This document shows, one piece after another, positions 14,651 through 23,077 of a stretch of DNA of 43,814 bases (within the stretch, counting starts at the first letter, position 1; each line of letters begins with the position of its first letter). The translations under genes were made by a program, and so were the position numbers. The notes under the pieces were generated by a model. The model was not told where the DNA came from, did not search any database, and saw only the letters and a program-made list of their open reading frames with translations. This DNA comes from a virus, in IMG/VR virus record IMGVR_UViG_3300042549_005006, positions 1-43,814 of that record; one strand, given 5' to 3'.

Positions 14651-16663
14651 TTAGTTACCGAAACAGATTGATTCGACGCGACGCAGTGCAGTGTCCACGT
14701 CCTGGAATACTACGACGCGAACGCCGCCGGATTTGCTCAGGCTGTACGGGTCAACAGTCAGATCCAGACCGCCCCACATACCGATAATCAGATCCGCGAA
14801 GTTACCAAAGAACAGTTCACCATCGGCGATCTGGTTGGTCACTTCTGTGCGGTAGCCGTTCACGGTGTTGCCTGGTTCCCAGATCACCGACTCGGTGCCG
14901 CTGCCGAATTTCGGCGTGGTCTTCGCGTTGCCGCGCCACTTCGCGTTCCCGACGTAACCCATCTGGGCAATATCGGCGTTGTCGCTGGCGATCTCTGATT
15001 CCATCTGAACCAGTTCCGCATAAGTCGGCCAGGTGCTTGCGAAGTTAACAGCGTTGATGCCTGTGTAAGACTTCAAACCGCGCGGCTGGTTGGCCGTGCC
15101 GCTGCCGTAGTATGCAGCGAAGTCAATCGCCTGGGCGATCGCGTTGGTCAGGTCGTTTCGAACGATGCTTTCAGCGCTCAGGCTGTTTTGCATCATTAAA
15201 CGGCGCGTAATGTCCGTATAAGCTGCGACAGTCTTCGGCGACAGCTCGATTTGGCCCAGGCTTGGTGATCCTTCCTGCGCGTCTTCGCCTTCACCTAACC
15301 AGTACGCAGTCGCGCCGCCGGTTTGGCGTGGAATGTCCACGTTACCGACCAGGCCGCCCATAACAGTGGCCATACGCATGATCGTGGTCTTGTTGCGCAG
15401 CATGTCAATGAACGAACCGCCCATGAACGTGGTATCAACCAACACGTTGCCGGTCTGTGAACCTGCAGGCGTGTTAGGTGCGCCGCCAGTGTTGAACGCG
15501 CGGCCCAGAACATCTTCCGGCACCAGGATGCCGTTCGCCGTGCGACCAAACTGCTTTTCAACAGCGCGCGAACAGTCGATTTCGAATGCAGCATCTTCCT
15601 GCGCGCGGCGGTCGTTAGGATTCGCCAGGGCGCGGATCGCCTTGAACATTGAATATTGACGCACTTCTTTGTCAGTCAAACCAATTTCAGGGCTTGGCAT
15701 TTCGCTCAGTGGCTTTGAACTGCGCTCGCCGTTGCCGCCAGCCTTGCCGTTCTGGCCGTTGATATGGTCCAACGCCAACGCGCGGAACTCGTCAACGGTC
15801 TTGTTGTCGATCAGTGCCTGGCGTGCCAGTTCTGGGCAGTTGTACTTATCGCCCATGCTCAAAATTGCTGCAGTGCGTGCCTGCACGTCGGCTTCTGCCT
15901 TGCGGCGTGCTGCTTCAACGTCCTGGCCTGCGCGCTCGATTACTTCAAGCACCTGCGTAATGTTGCCGGCAGCGTCAACCAGTGCGCGCACCAGGTTGCC
16001 AGCGGCGTCCCGCAAAATCTTTTCCATTCTAATATCCTCAGTTTTCAGTTTTTCTGCCGGTTTGTCAGTAATGGCAGTTTGAATTTGGCGTGTCTGGTCG
16101 TCCTCTTGTGGGATTTCCAGCGCGCGACCTACGCCAACGGACGGATCCGCCGGCACGCTTACGAAACTAATTTCGAACGGTTCCCAGCGTGTGATCCGGT
16201 AAACGTCCAGATCGTCGCCGCGCGTTTCCACCAACTTGGCAGCGTGTACGCGATAACCGACCGAAACGTGCCGCCGGATCTTGTCGATCACATCCTGAAA
16301 AATCTCATTCGCTCGCACGCTTCGCCCGAAACGCACCACAGCACGGCCCCGCCGGTCTGCGTCAATGCGAACAGATTCCACGACGCCGATCTGGTCGCCC
16401 CAGTCGTGATCCATCAGAACAGCGCCGCCGTTCTGCAATCGCGCCAGGTCAACGCTGGCAGCATCGTGATCCAGAATTTCAATACCGAACCAGCGCTGCA
16501 CCTCGATTTCTGACGAAAACGCCAGTTCGACCGTGCGCGCTGCTTCGTCTACTGTCAGCACTTCCATGTCGCGCTGCAGCGTGCCTTCCTTGTTAAAATC
16601 AGGCAACGCTTTGCCGCTGGACGCATCGCGCCGCAGAAACAAATTTTTAAGATCAATTTTCAT
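14651..16663 (-). CDS. Fused prohead protease and HK97-type major capsid protein
   Basis: This 670-residue single polypeptide has an HK97-family (S78) protease at residues about 30-180, with the catalytic pattern DHDWGDQIG (His86), RRHVSVGY (Ser134) and EPFEISFVSVPAD (Glu164). A linker and helical delta/scaffold part follow (about 185-310), then an HK97-fold capsid protein (about 330-670: 'LVDTTFMGGSFIDMLRNKTTIM', 'YWLGEGEDAQEGSPSLGQIELSPKTVAAYTDITRRLM'). Protease release is presumably by self-cleavage. The 19-bp motif is embedded in the linker right after the protease domain (IPQED, residues 184-188). It starts 11 bases inside the portal gene end. Confidence 0.9.
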   Translation of the reverse strand: MKIDLKNLFLRRDASSGKALPDFNKEGTLQRDMEVLTVDEAARTVELAFSSEIEVQRWFGIEILDHDAASVDLARLQNGGAVLMDHDWGDQIGVVESVRIDADRRGRAVVRFGRSVRANEIFQDVIDKIRRHVSVGYRVHAAKLVETRGDDLDVYRITRWEPFEISFVSVPADPSVGVGRALEIPQEDDQTRQIQTAITDKPAEKLKTEDIRMEKILRDAAGNLVRALVDAAGNITQVLEVIERAGQDVEAARRKAEADVQARTAAILSMGDKYNCPELARQALIDNKTVDEFRALALDHINGQNGKAGGNGERSSKPLSEMPSPEIGLTDKEVRQYSMFKAIRALANPNDRRAQEDAAFEIDCSRAVEKQFGRTANGILVPEDVLGRAFNTGGAPNTPAGSQTGNVLVDTTFMGGSFIDMLRNKTTIMRMATVMGGLVGNVDIPRQTGGATAYWLGEGEDAQEGSPSLGQIELSPKTVAAYTDITRRLMMQNSLSAESIVRNDLTNAIAQAIDFAAYYGSGTANQPRGLKSYTGINAVNFASTWPTYAELVQMESEIASDNADIAQMGYVGNAKWRGNAKTTPKFGSGTESVIWEPGNTVNGYRTEVTNQIADGELFFGNFADLIIGMWGGLDLTVDPYSLSKSGGVRVVVFQDVDTALRRVESICFGN
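16101..16118 (-). repeat. 19-bp recurrent motif, copy 3 (protease/capsid linker)
   Basis: The minus strand reads GGAAATCCCACAAGAGGA, 18 of the 19 consensus bases; the last base of the consensus is changed to C. It is translated as E-I-P-Q-E-D at the boundary between the protease and scaffold parts of the fused capsid gene. Confidence 0.7.
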
Positions 16664-18200
16664 TTTTTGGTCCTGTTGGTGCTGGTTTTTCCGGCTGTTT
16701 CCCCATGCTCAGCAGCACCAGTTCGGTGGCTGTTTTTTCGTCCAGACCTTCCGCCACGTATGCGTCGATCATAGCTCGCACGTCGCGCGCAGCTTCGGCC
16801 CAAACGGTCTGCGGATCCTGTCCTTGTTCGCGAATTATGCGGCCGGCGCTGGTCAGCATGTTGTTTTTACTGTCAACGGCTGATTGCACGTCTGCGCGCG
16901 GATCAATCCACTGCCAGCGGCGTGCCTGCCAGGTGATCGCGCTATAACGATCGATCCGTTCTGCGCGCAGTGGCCTGCCCTTAACAGTGATCCGGCCAGC
17001 CAACAGCATGCGCGGGATCCACGCCTCGAAAACAGGCTGCACCAGTTGTTCGATCAGCCATTCCTGCAGATCTTTCCAGTGTTCGCGCTCGTCCAGCGTG
17101 CCTTGCCGTATGCTTGAAAAGTTTACGCCTTCCAGGTCACTGGACAGGTTATTATATAAAACGCCAAAACCTGCTGACATGCTGCGCAATGCGCGTTTCA
17201 TAAACGGTTCAAATTCGCCGTTCGGGTAATTTGGGTTCGTTTCCTGAACTTCGGCGCCCTCTGGCAGCACCTGCCATTCACCTGGCTGGCTGTCCACCAT
17301 CAGTTCTTCGTTGTCGTCCAGTTCTGGCCCGAATCCGTCTTTCCATTTAATGAAACCCAGCTTGTTGGCACCGGCGCGCGCGTTCACGATCGCGGCTTCT
17401 TCCATCGCTCCCAGCTGGCGCATTCTGAAAAGGGCGGTTGCCATCCATGGCAGGCCGCGTTTTTGCCCGACCATGTCCGACAAAAACCCATGAACGATCT
17501 GATCTGCTGGCACTTCAACGTAATTTTTGCCGCCGTGGCTGTACGTGCTTTCGGTTTCGTCCACTGTGCTGAAAAAATATGACAGCGGCCGGCCGTAACG
17601 ATTGAACCGGATCCCATGGCGAATGAATTCGCCACCGCGCAGGTTCTTGTCGTTCATTCCGACGTCGCAGCGCTGTGGATCCAGTATCTGAACTGAGAAA
17701 CCAAACGGCCCAGCATCACGGCCGAAAATCAGCCGCAGCATAAATTCGCCATCTTTGGCCGCGCTGTTCACGCATGCCGCCTGAATTGAACGCCAGGACA
17801 TTTTCCCAGTAACGTCGCAATTCTGTTTTTTGGTCCATTCTGCCCAGGTTTTTTCGATCGCCTGGTTGGCGAGTGTGTCCAGCTTGCCTTTATCGTCTGT
17901 GCTCTGCGCCTGCAGTTGGACGCCTTGATGGCCGACAATGTTCTGGCGCGCCATGCGCAGGAACGATCGACCATAGTCGTTATTTGCTGACTGTTCGCGC
18001 GAACGTGCCACCAAAACGCGCTGATTCCGATCGATGATCTGATCCGCGGTCAGTGGTGTGCCGCCCCAGCCTGAATTCAGCCGCGTGTCCTCTGCTGCGC
18101 TGAACATGCGCGCCATTGCTGTGCGCATAAACGGACGGCGCGCGGTCTTTTCAGCCGGCGCGGCTGCCTCTGGTGCTGATCTTTTGAAAAATTTAAACAC
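16653..18200 (-). CDS. Portal protein, lambda gpB-like
   Basis: This 515-residue lambda-type portal (phage portal 2 family) has 'NQRVLVARSREQSANNDYGRSFLRMARQNIVGHQGVQLQ', then 'VPADQIVHGFLSDMVGQKRGLPWMATALFRMRQLGAMEEAAIVNARAGANK' and 'RALRSMSAGFGVLYNNLSSDLEGVNFSSIRQGTLDEREHWKDLQEWL'. These are hallmark blocks of the family. It forms the dodecameric ring at the packaging vertex, binds terminase and later the connector. It overlaps the capsid gene by 11 bases and abuts the gpW-like gene. Confidence 0.92.
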   Translation of the reverse strand: MFKFFKRSAPEAAAPAEKTARRPFMRTAMARMFSAAEDTRLNSGWGGTPLTADQIIDRNQRVLVARSREQSANNDYGRSFLRMARQNIVGHQGVQLQAQSTDDKGKLDTLANQAIEKTWAEWTKKQNCDVTGKMSWRSIQAACVNSAAKDGEFMLRLIFGRDAGPFGFSVQILDPQRCDVGMNDKNLRGGEFIRHGIRFNRYGRPLSYFFSTVDETESTYSHGGKNYVEVPADQIVHGFLSDMVGQKRGLPWMATALFRMRQLGAMEEAAIVNARAGANKLGFIKWKDGFGPELDDNEELMVDSQPGEWQVLPEGAEVQETNPNYPNGEFEPFMKRALRSMSAGFGVLYNNLSSDLEGVNFSSIRQGTLDEREHWKDLQEWLIEQLVQPVFEAWIPRMLLAGRITVKGRPLRAERIDRYSAITWQARRWQWIDPRADVQSAVDSKNNMLTSAGRIIREQGQDPQTVWAEAARDVRAMIDAYVAEGLDEKTATELVLLSMGKQPEKPAPTGPKNEN

Positions 18201-18730
18201 TAGCGAAACCTTACGCGGACAGTGCCGCCGAATAAATTTTTACCACGCGCCGCAGCCTTTTCCTGGCGAACTTCTGCGCGGTAAACGTCGCGCAATTTCA
18301 GCAAGTCAGCGATCGGCGTGCGGTATAGTTCGCGGTTGTTTATGCGGTAACGCTCTTGATCCAGCGTTGCGCGCTTCTCCACCACAGCTTCGATGGCTTC
18401 CAGCGTTCGCTGCGCGTGCGTGCGGCCGTCGTAATTTTCCCCAGCTGCAGCCAGATCCGGCGCAATAGTCAGCTGACCGGCTTCGATTTCGACCGTTTCG
18501 GCGCCATCAGTCGCGCGGACGGTGTACCAGTAAACGCCAGGCGCCCAGTTCGTTGTCGTTGCTGCAGTGGCCGCGAAACGGTGCTGGGTGCCTTCGGCTG
18601 TGGCCGTTAAATTGATTGCTGCAGGACCGCGCAGCGACGCCGTTAGTGTCCAGGTTGGTGCCTGGTACGCTGTCAGCGTGATCAACTGGCTAAATGTCAG
18701 CCCTGCGCTGATTTTGTCGGGTAATATCAC
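18200..18730 (-). CDS. Two-domain protein in the lambda W position
   Basis: This 176-residue protein has an N-terminal beta-sandwich-like part (about 1-95, MILPDKISAGLTFSQLITLT, 'WTLTASLRGPAAINLTATAEG'). The helical C-terminal part is 'RTHAQRTLEAIEAVVEKRATLDQERYRINNRELYRTPIADLLKLRDVYRAEVRQE'. That C-terminal region resembles gpW-like head-tail joining or gp6-type adaptor helices, but is fused to a domain absent from lambda gpW (68 residues). It lies between terminase and portal, exactly where lambda W is. The function is inferred from this. Confidence 0.6.
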   Translation of the reverse strand: MILPDKISAGLTFSQLITLTAYQAPTWTLTASLRGPAAINLTATAEGTQHRFAATAATTTNWAPGVYWYTVRATDGAETVEIEAGQLTIAPDLAAAGENYDGRTHAQRTLEAIEAVVEKRATLDQERYRINNRELYRTPIADLLKLRDVYRAEVRQEKAAARGKNLFGGTVRVRFR

Positions 18731-20742
18731 CAGTTATTTGTCCATGATTTGCGCCCTTTGCGCGCTTTCGCTGCCGCGCTGGTGCGTTTGATAATGGGCT
18801 TAGTCTGTTCTGCGCCCTCTTTGCCTTCCTCTTGTGGGATTTCCGCAGGTTTTTCGGCTGGTTTTGGTTCTCTTTTCACGGGTTTGATCTCCGGTTTTTC
18901 GGTTGTTTCATCGTCTTTGTATCGCTCAGCCAGTCGTTTGAACGACGGCTGCATGATTTTCAGCGCTGCCAACGCATACGATCGGCAGTCTAGTGCCTCA
19001 TTTCGCGCGCGATCTGGCTTGTGCCACTCGCGGATCGGCTGCCCTTTTATGTAACGGGTCATCAGCTTTTCAGCGGTCAGCTGTTTGAAATATTCCTGGT
19101 CGCGGTCGTTCGGGAAATGGCAGTAACCTGGGCCGATCGCCTGATTGGCCAGCCTGCGCATGACGATCAGCTTTGCTTCGTCGGTCCCGACCAAAAACAG
19201 GTCTACTTTGCGCGCATTTTTCCCGCTTTGCTTGCGCTGCGGCTTCTCAACAATAGGACGGCCCCAGCCGCCAACGCCTTTGATCAGGAACAGGCGCCGG
19301 CCGGTTTTCCCTTTGCCGTATTCATACGCGGCCTGGGTGTAACCGTCAGTTCCGCCGGTGTCCAAACATGCCGCGCTGATCGGCATAATCGCGCCGGTTT
19401 CGTGCTGGTATGTCCCAGCCAGCAGGTCGTCTAAGTCGTTCCAGACGTCGCCCTGCAGCGGGTCGCCCCATAAAACATAGTAACCGACTGACCAGCTTTG
19501 CTCGTGCAGCCCCCAAGCGACCACCTCGCATTCTAGGCGATCCATCTGCATATCTATGCCGGCCGTCAGGTACAAACCGCCGGCTGGCACTTCGGCGCGG
19601 TACGGTTCCGAATTCTTGGCGCGCGCAAACAGGCTGTCTGCGTCGATCTTTTCGCCTTCTTCTTCCCACGTCTGCGACAAACTGACGTTGTAAAACGTCT
19701 GCAGATCATCGGTTTTCAGCTTGTCCACATAGTCGCGAACGATCGCTGGTATGGTCCGAAACGTCGAATATAGCTCACTTAAGTGATAACTTGCGTGACC
19801 GTCGAACGGCTTCGACGCCTTCCAGCCGTGCCCCTTGCTTTCAGCTTCCCGTATCGCGCGGATCCGTTCGCCGTCGTTCCAGGCTGCGCCGCAGTGCGGA
19901 CAGTGATATGCGGCCGACGCAGGCAGGTGACTATCGATCGCCGCCTTGTTTTCGTCGTCAGTATCGCAGCGGCCGGTCCAGAATACGTTTTGCCACTGCA
20001 GCCGATCGGCGACCTGGCAGTGCGGACACTCAACAAAAAAATAACGCTCGTCGCCCATCCCGAACGCTTTTTCAATATAACTTTCGTCCTTGATCGTCGG
20101 TGTGCTGATTTCCAGCAGGAAACGCTGATCGCCGAACGTGGCAGAACGCTGCCACAACAGGCCGACTGGGTGCCCTTCGCTGGTGCGTTCGTAGCCGTCC
20201 ACCTCGTCACAGACGATCAGCGGTGCAGAACGGCCGCGCATGGTCTTAGGCGAACCAGACCAGGCGAACATCATAAACCCGCCAGGGTAAGACTTCATTT
20301 TCTGGTTGTTCACGCCGTCGCGGCCGCGCGCCTTGGCCACGCATTTGGCGACAGCCGGCGTTTCTTCCACCAGCGGATTGAATTTAGTTTCTAGCCAGGT
20401 GCGCAAGTCGTCCTGGCTTGGCTGCATCATCATTTGGCTTCGCGGTGACATGGCGATCGAATACGCCTGGACGATCAGCGCCAGCATGGTTTTGCCGACC
20501 TGTGCGCCCCACTGCAACGTCACGCGGTAGCAGTCAGGGTTCACCAGTTGATCCATAGGTTCGCGCTGGTAAGGTGCGTTGGCCAGGCGAAGTTTCCCAG
20601 GCACGGCGTTGCCAGCTGGGATCCTTATGTTGGCCTCTGCCCACTCGCTTGGTGCCATATCTGGCGGCGGTTTCAGCTGCTGCTGGGCGCCTCTGATCGC
20701 AGCTGCAACGCCTGCCGCGTTGGCTAGTTGATCAGTCTTCAT
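18727..20742 (-). CDS. terL: Terminase large subunit, lambda gpA family
   Basis: This 671-residue packaging motor has the gpA-family N-terminus 'DMAPSEWAEANIRIPAGNAVPGKLRLANAPYQREPMDQLVNPD', a Walker A-like QWGAQVGKT (residues 77-85) and Walker B LIVCDEVD (175-182). A Cys4 metal cluster (CPHC...CPHC, about 236-285) and the nuclease start 'AGIDMQMDRLECEVVAWG' (about 400) follow. The last 50 residues are a Lys/Pro/Glu-rich tail that carries a translated copy of the 19-bp motif (IPQEE). gpA-family terminases cut at cos sites, which fits the candidate cos at 21319. The ATG overlaps the TerS stop. Confidence 0.93.
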   Translation of the reverse strand: MKTDQLANAAGVAAAIRGAQQQLKPPPDMAPSEWAEANIRIPAGNAVPGKLRLANAPYQREPMDQLVNPDCYRVTLQWGAQVGKTMLALIVQAYSIAMSPRSQMMMQPSQDDLRTWLETKFNPLVEETPAVAKCVAKARGRDGVNNQKMKSYPGGFMMFAWSGSPKTMRGRSAPLIVCDEVDGYERTSEGHPVGLLWQRSATFGDQRFLLEISTPTIKDESYIEKAFGMGDERYFFVECPHCQVADRLQWQNVFWTGRCDTDDENKAAIDSHLPASAAYHCPHCGAAWNDGERIRAIREAESKGHGWKASKPFDGHASYHLSELYSTFRTIPAIVRDYVDKLKTDDLQTFYNVSLSQTWEEEGEKIDADSLFARAKNSEPYRAEVPAGGLYLTAGIDMQMDRLECEVVAWGLHEQSWSVGYYVLWGDPLQGDVWNDLDDLLAGTYQHETGAIMPISAACLDTGGTDGYTQAAYEYGKGKTGRRLFLIKGVGGWGRPIVEKPQRKQSGKNARKVDLFLVGTDEAKLIVMRRLANQAIGPGYCHFPNDRDQEYFKQLTAEKLMTRYIKGQPIREWHKPDRARNEALDCRSYALAALKIMQPSFKRLAERYKDDETTEKPEIKPVKREPKPAEKPAEIPQEEGKEGAEQTKPIIKRTSAAAKARKGRKSWTNNW
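18826..18844 (-). repeat. 19-bp recurrent motif, copy 4 (terminase tail)
   Basis: The minus strand reads GGAAATCCCACAAGAGGAA, an exact consensus match. It is translated as E-I-P-Q-E-E in the disordered C-terminal tail of the terminase, close to the end of the packaging module. Confidence 0.75.
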
Positions 20743-21247
20743 CTGGATCCATTTCGTCTTCGGTCAGATCCGCGTTGCTCAGCGCTTCCAGCACCTGGTC
20801 GATTTCTTCCATCAGGATTTTTTTAAAGGTGCGTTCGTTGGTTTCCCCGATCAGGGTTGAAACCACGCGGCTGGGAATGTTCCGCATACCTGCGCGGACC
20901 TCTGCGAACGCACGCGCCACCATCCGTTCGACCTGGTCAAGCGGCGCCACCAGTTCACGCGCCTGCGCCAGTTCTAGTTCTGCCAGGCCGGTTTCGGCTG
21001 CCAGCTTGCGGCGCTTCAATTCTGTTTCGTCTGCCTTGGCTGTGCCTGCGCCTTCGTCGCGCGCTTTGGTGCGCAGCCAGTTGGCAACGTCTGCGCTGTT
21101 GAATGACGCAGCAACGCCGCGGCCGCCCTTGGAAATGATCGGACAACCAGCACGGATCCAGCTGTCGATCGTCGGTGACGAAACGCCGAAGGTTTCAGCC
21201 AGATCCCCGCGGTTTAATACCTGCCCTTTGCCCTTGCTCGTTGTCAT
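20732..21247 (-). CDS. terS: Terminase small subunit, Nu1-like
   Basis: This 171-residue protein has an N-terminal winged helix-turn-helix of the lambda Nu1 type (MTTSKGKGQVLNRGDLAETF, 'GVSSPTIDSWIRAGCPIISKGGRGVAASFNSADVANWLRTKA'). A coiled coil follows ('ETELKRRKLAAETGLAELELAQARELV') and then a helical C-terminal part that would contact TerL. It binds the cos region next to its own gene and recruits the motor. An acidic C-terminus (EDEMDPDED) overlaps the TerL start by 11 bases. Confidence 0.9.
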   Translation of the reverse strand: MTTSKGKGQVLNRGDLAETFGVSSPTIDSWIRAGCPIISKGGRGVAASFNSADVANWLRTKARDEGAGTAKADETELKRRKLAAETGLAELELAQARELVAPLDQVERMVARAFAEVRAGMRNIPSRVVSTLIGETNERTFKKILMEEIDQVLEALSNADLTEDEMDPDED

Positions 21248-21318
21248 TTATTTTTTCGCTTAGGAATTTTTTTTATAATGATAAAACCGATTTCGAAACT
21301 TCACGCACAACGCGTTTT

Positions 21319-21341
21319 CTGCGAGGGTCATGCCCCCGCAG
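21319..21341 (-). other. cos: Candidate cosN packaging site
   Basis: On the minus strand a 23-bp imperfect palindrome (CTGCGGGGG-CATGA-CCCTCGCAG, 9-bp arms, one G-T) lies 72 bp upstream of terS, where lambda has cosN. The GGGG...GACC(C)TCGC core and the following AAAACGCG recall lambda GGGGCGGCGACCTCGCGGG. It sits between lysis and terminase genes, the normal place for genome ends. It has no U-tract and so is not a terminator. The exact nick positions cannot be read from sequence. Confidence 0.55.
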
Positions 21342-21398
21342 GCCAGCCGGTCGCGGGAAGTACCTTTCCCATCACTGGTTGACCACGTCGCGCGCGCA

Positions 21399-21926
21399 TC
21401 ATGGCACAGTCCTTGCATTGCGTGCCGCATCATACGCACGCTCGCACGTCAGCCCTGCGGCCCTTGCTCTGTCATAAGCTGCAGCCAGCTGCCCCGCTGT
21501 TCGGTCAGCCCTTTGGAACAGCTCGGCAAGCACAGCGGCGTCGGTGGCTCTGGCTGCCGCGCCTCTGTCGGTAGCGGTGGCAGTGCCACTGCACTGACTG
21601 GCTCGTGCTGCCATGCGTCTGGCTTGCTCATGCAGGCCGACAGCAGCAAGGTCAGCGGCAGCAGCATCAGCACGCGCTGCATCAATCTGTTTTTTAGATT
21701 CATCTTGTATCACCTCAATCGTTTTTATTAATAGCTGTTCTTCCTCGCGTGCTGCCTGCAGTGCCCTGTTGTGGGCTTGTGTCATGGCCAGCGTTTGGGC
21801 GTCCCACTTCTTTGCCCAGGCTTCGGCCTCTGACGCGCGCCCATGGTCCAGGCCGTTCAGCCAGGCCCAGACGATCACCGCAGCAGCGACGAAACAAAAA
21901 ACGAACCAACGCTGCCAGCCGATCAT
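21399..21926 (-). CDS. Rz: Inner-membrane spanin Rz (DUF2514-like)
   Basis: This 175-residue protein starts MIGWQRWFVFCFVAAAVIVW. It has one N-terminal membrane anchor (residues about 6-23) followed by a long periplasmic coiled coil ('AAREEEQLLIKTIEVIQDESKKQIDAARADAAAADLAAVGLHEQARRM'), as in DUF2514/Rz i-spanins. The start overlaps the lysozyme stop as ATGA. A different reading frame inside it encodes the outer-membrane partner. With Rz1 it fuses inner and outer membranes in the last step of lysis. The long upstream extension of the frame is a shadow of the lysozyme gene. Confidence 0.85.
   Translation of the reverse strand: MIGWQRWFVFCFVAAAVIVWAWLNGLDHGRASEAEAWAKKWDAQTLAMTQAHNRALQAAREEEQLLIKTIEVIQDESKKQIDAARADAAAADLAAVGLHEQARRMAARASQCSGTATATDRGAAARATDAAVLAELFQRADRTAGQLAAAYDRARAAGLTCERAYDAARNARTVP
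21449..21703 (-). CDS. Rz1: Outer-membrane spanin Rz1, embedded in Rz
   Basis: This 84-residue lipoprotein is encoded entirely inside Rz in another frame. It has basic start MNLKNRLMQR, hydrophobic VLMLLPLTLL, and lipobox LLSAC with the lipidated Cys at residue 24, followed by a Pro-rich mature part (LPPLPTEARQPEPPTPLCLP). Fully nested Rz1 genes of this kind are known in lambda-like phages. The signal peptide and Cys make the call strong despite the overlap. Confidence 0.85.
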   Translation of the reverse strand: MNLKNRLMQRVLMLLPLTLLLSACMSKPDAWQHEPVSAVALPPLPTEARQPEPPTPLCLPSCSKGLTEQRGSWLQLMTEQGPQG

Positions 21927-22456
21927 GCTGCACCGCCTAGCTGCTCGGCCTGCTGCAGCACGTCTTCGACTCGGCGCGTCCAGCCTTTGCCGTATGTCTT
22001 GAACGTCGGCAGTGCGCGGTAATGATTCAGGCGTTCGATCGCCATGTAATTGACCGCTGAAATAGCCGCCATGCTGCGGCACTTGGCGATCGTCACAGGG
22101 CCGATCACGCCGTCGTCTTTGACGCCCAGCGCACGCTGCAGCATGCGAACGGCTGCACGGTTGCCGCAGTTCACAGCTGTGTCGAACAGGAAAACCGCCA
22201 CAGGTGCCGGCAGCTGGTCGCACTTGCACGCGTCCCAATAGTCGCGGCGGTATATCTTCGCGGCGTCTGCCTTGGTCAGCTTGGCGATCGCAACGTCTGG
22301 CACGCTGTCGCCGTTTATGTCGGCCATGCCATCGATCCGACCATCACGGCGATCACTGATCCCCAGATTAGTTTCGCCGCCAGGATCGCGTTTGTCGTTG
22401 ACGTGTCCGCCTTCGTGTTTGAGCACAAGCGATAAAGCAAAATCAAAATGATCCAT
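21923..22456 (-). CDS. Endolysin, GH108-type N-acetylmuramidase
   Basis: This 177-residue lysozyme has the family start 'FDFALSLVLKHEGGHVNDKRDPGGETNLGIS' (catalytic Glu15) and a C-terminal peptidoglycan-binding part ('LQRALGVKDDGVIGPVTIAKC'). There is no signal peptide, so export depends on the holin. An EF-hand-like loop, DINGDSVPDVAI (about residues 48-59), is inserted between the catalytic Glu and the helical body. The gene overlaps the membrane protein upstream and Rz downstream, making a compact lysis operon. Confidence 0.88.
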   Translation of the reverse strand: MDHFDFALSLVLKHEGGHVNDKRDPGGETNLGISDRRDGRIDGMADINGDSVPDVAIAKLTKADAAKIYRRDYWDACKCDQLPAPVAVFLFDTAVNCGNRAAVRMLQRALGVKDDGVIGPVTIAKCRSMAAISAVNYMAIERLNHYRALPTFKTYGKGWTRRVEDVLQQAEQLGGAA

Positions 22457-22745
22457 AGTTCCCCGCCTTGCTGGCGTAGTGCAACAGCCAGCCTGTTGAA
22501 ATCAATTGTGAATACTCAACGGCCAACCAAGTGCCGATCAGTGTCTCGTTGTGTGTTGAAATCGCGCCAGACGCACTTAAAACGCCTTGCATCAGCGCGA
22601 ATGCCAACAAACTGAATACGGGCAGCGCAAACGGTCGCGGGTCTTTGTTGTGCTTCCTGGCGACGCATACGCAGCGCAAGGCATAAACCACCAACAACAA
22701 CGCCAGGAAACCAAGCCCATACCCAAAAAAATCAATTATTTTCAT
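22443..22745 (-). CDS. Small membrane protein, probable second holin or antiholin
   Basis: This 100-residue protein starts MKIIDFFGYGLGFLALLLVV. It has three likely membrane segments, at about residues 8-26, 40-60 and 70-90. It is translationally coupled to the holin gene (ATGA overlap) and to the lysozyme gene. Position and topology suggest a second holin or antiholin, but no family is recognised. A longer reading starting at 23045 is a shadow of the holin gene. Confidence 0.6.
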   Translation of the reverse strand: MKIIDFFGYGLGFLALLLVVYALRCVCVARKHNKDPRPFALPVFSLLAFALMQGVLSASGAISTHNETLIGTWLAVEYSQLISTGWLLHYASKAGNYGSF

Positions 22746-23077
22746 TTCTTGCCGCCTCGATTCAGGAAAAAATCCACGATCGTTTCTGGCTTGTCGCGCA
22801 GGTACTTGCCGACCTTCATCAGCATGACCACCAGATCTTCGGCCAATACAGCCGCAGCACCGACCAGCGCGCCGCGGGTGCCTTCGCCAAGATCCGGCAT
22901 GTCGGACAGGTACAAATTGACCAGGCTGCCGACGAACAGGCCAACAACAACGCCGCGCGCTATGCCCAGCAACGTCAATCGATCCGTTGACATAAGCAGC
23001 CGCGCACCTACTGCCAGCAGTGCCAATGCCAGCGGGATGCCCCACTGGATCGCCATCCGTTCCGCTTCGTTTTTCAA
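22742..23077 (-). CDS. Holin (three-helix type)
   Basis: This 111-residue membrane protein starts MKNEAERMAIQWGIPLALAL. Segments lie at about residues 11-28, 37-57 and 67-88, and the C-terminus is basic (FFLNRGGKK). It is similar to class I/LydA-like phage holins. The first gene of the lysis cassette, it overlaps the end of the Mor-like activator by four bases. It would time lysis by opening the inner membrane for the endolysin. Confidence 0.72.
   Translation of the reverse strand: MKNEAERMAIQWGIPLALALLAVGARLLMSTDRLTLLGIARGVVVGLFVGSLVNLYLSDMPDLGEGTRGALVGAAAVLAEDLVVMLMKVGKYLRDKPETIVDFFLNRGGKK

Noticed and set aside
21319-21341. Terminator after terS or before Rz
   Set aside because: The hairpin is strong but lacks a T-run on both strands; the cos reading fits its place better.
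21771-21785. Seventh copy of the 19-bp motif inside Rz
   Set aside because: Only the inner CCTGTTGTGGG matches; flanks differ, so it is below the level of the other six.
21927-22238. Extended Rz frame starting at 22238
   Set aside because: It is an out-of-frame reading of the lysozyme gene; ATG 21926 gives the proper membrane anchor.
22746-23045. Long start of the second membrane protein gene at 23045
   Set aside because: The extra 100 residues are Arg-rich out-of-frame translation of the holin gene.
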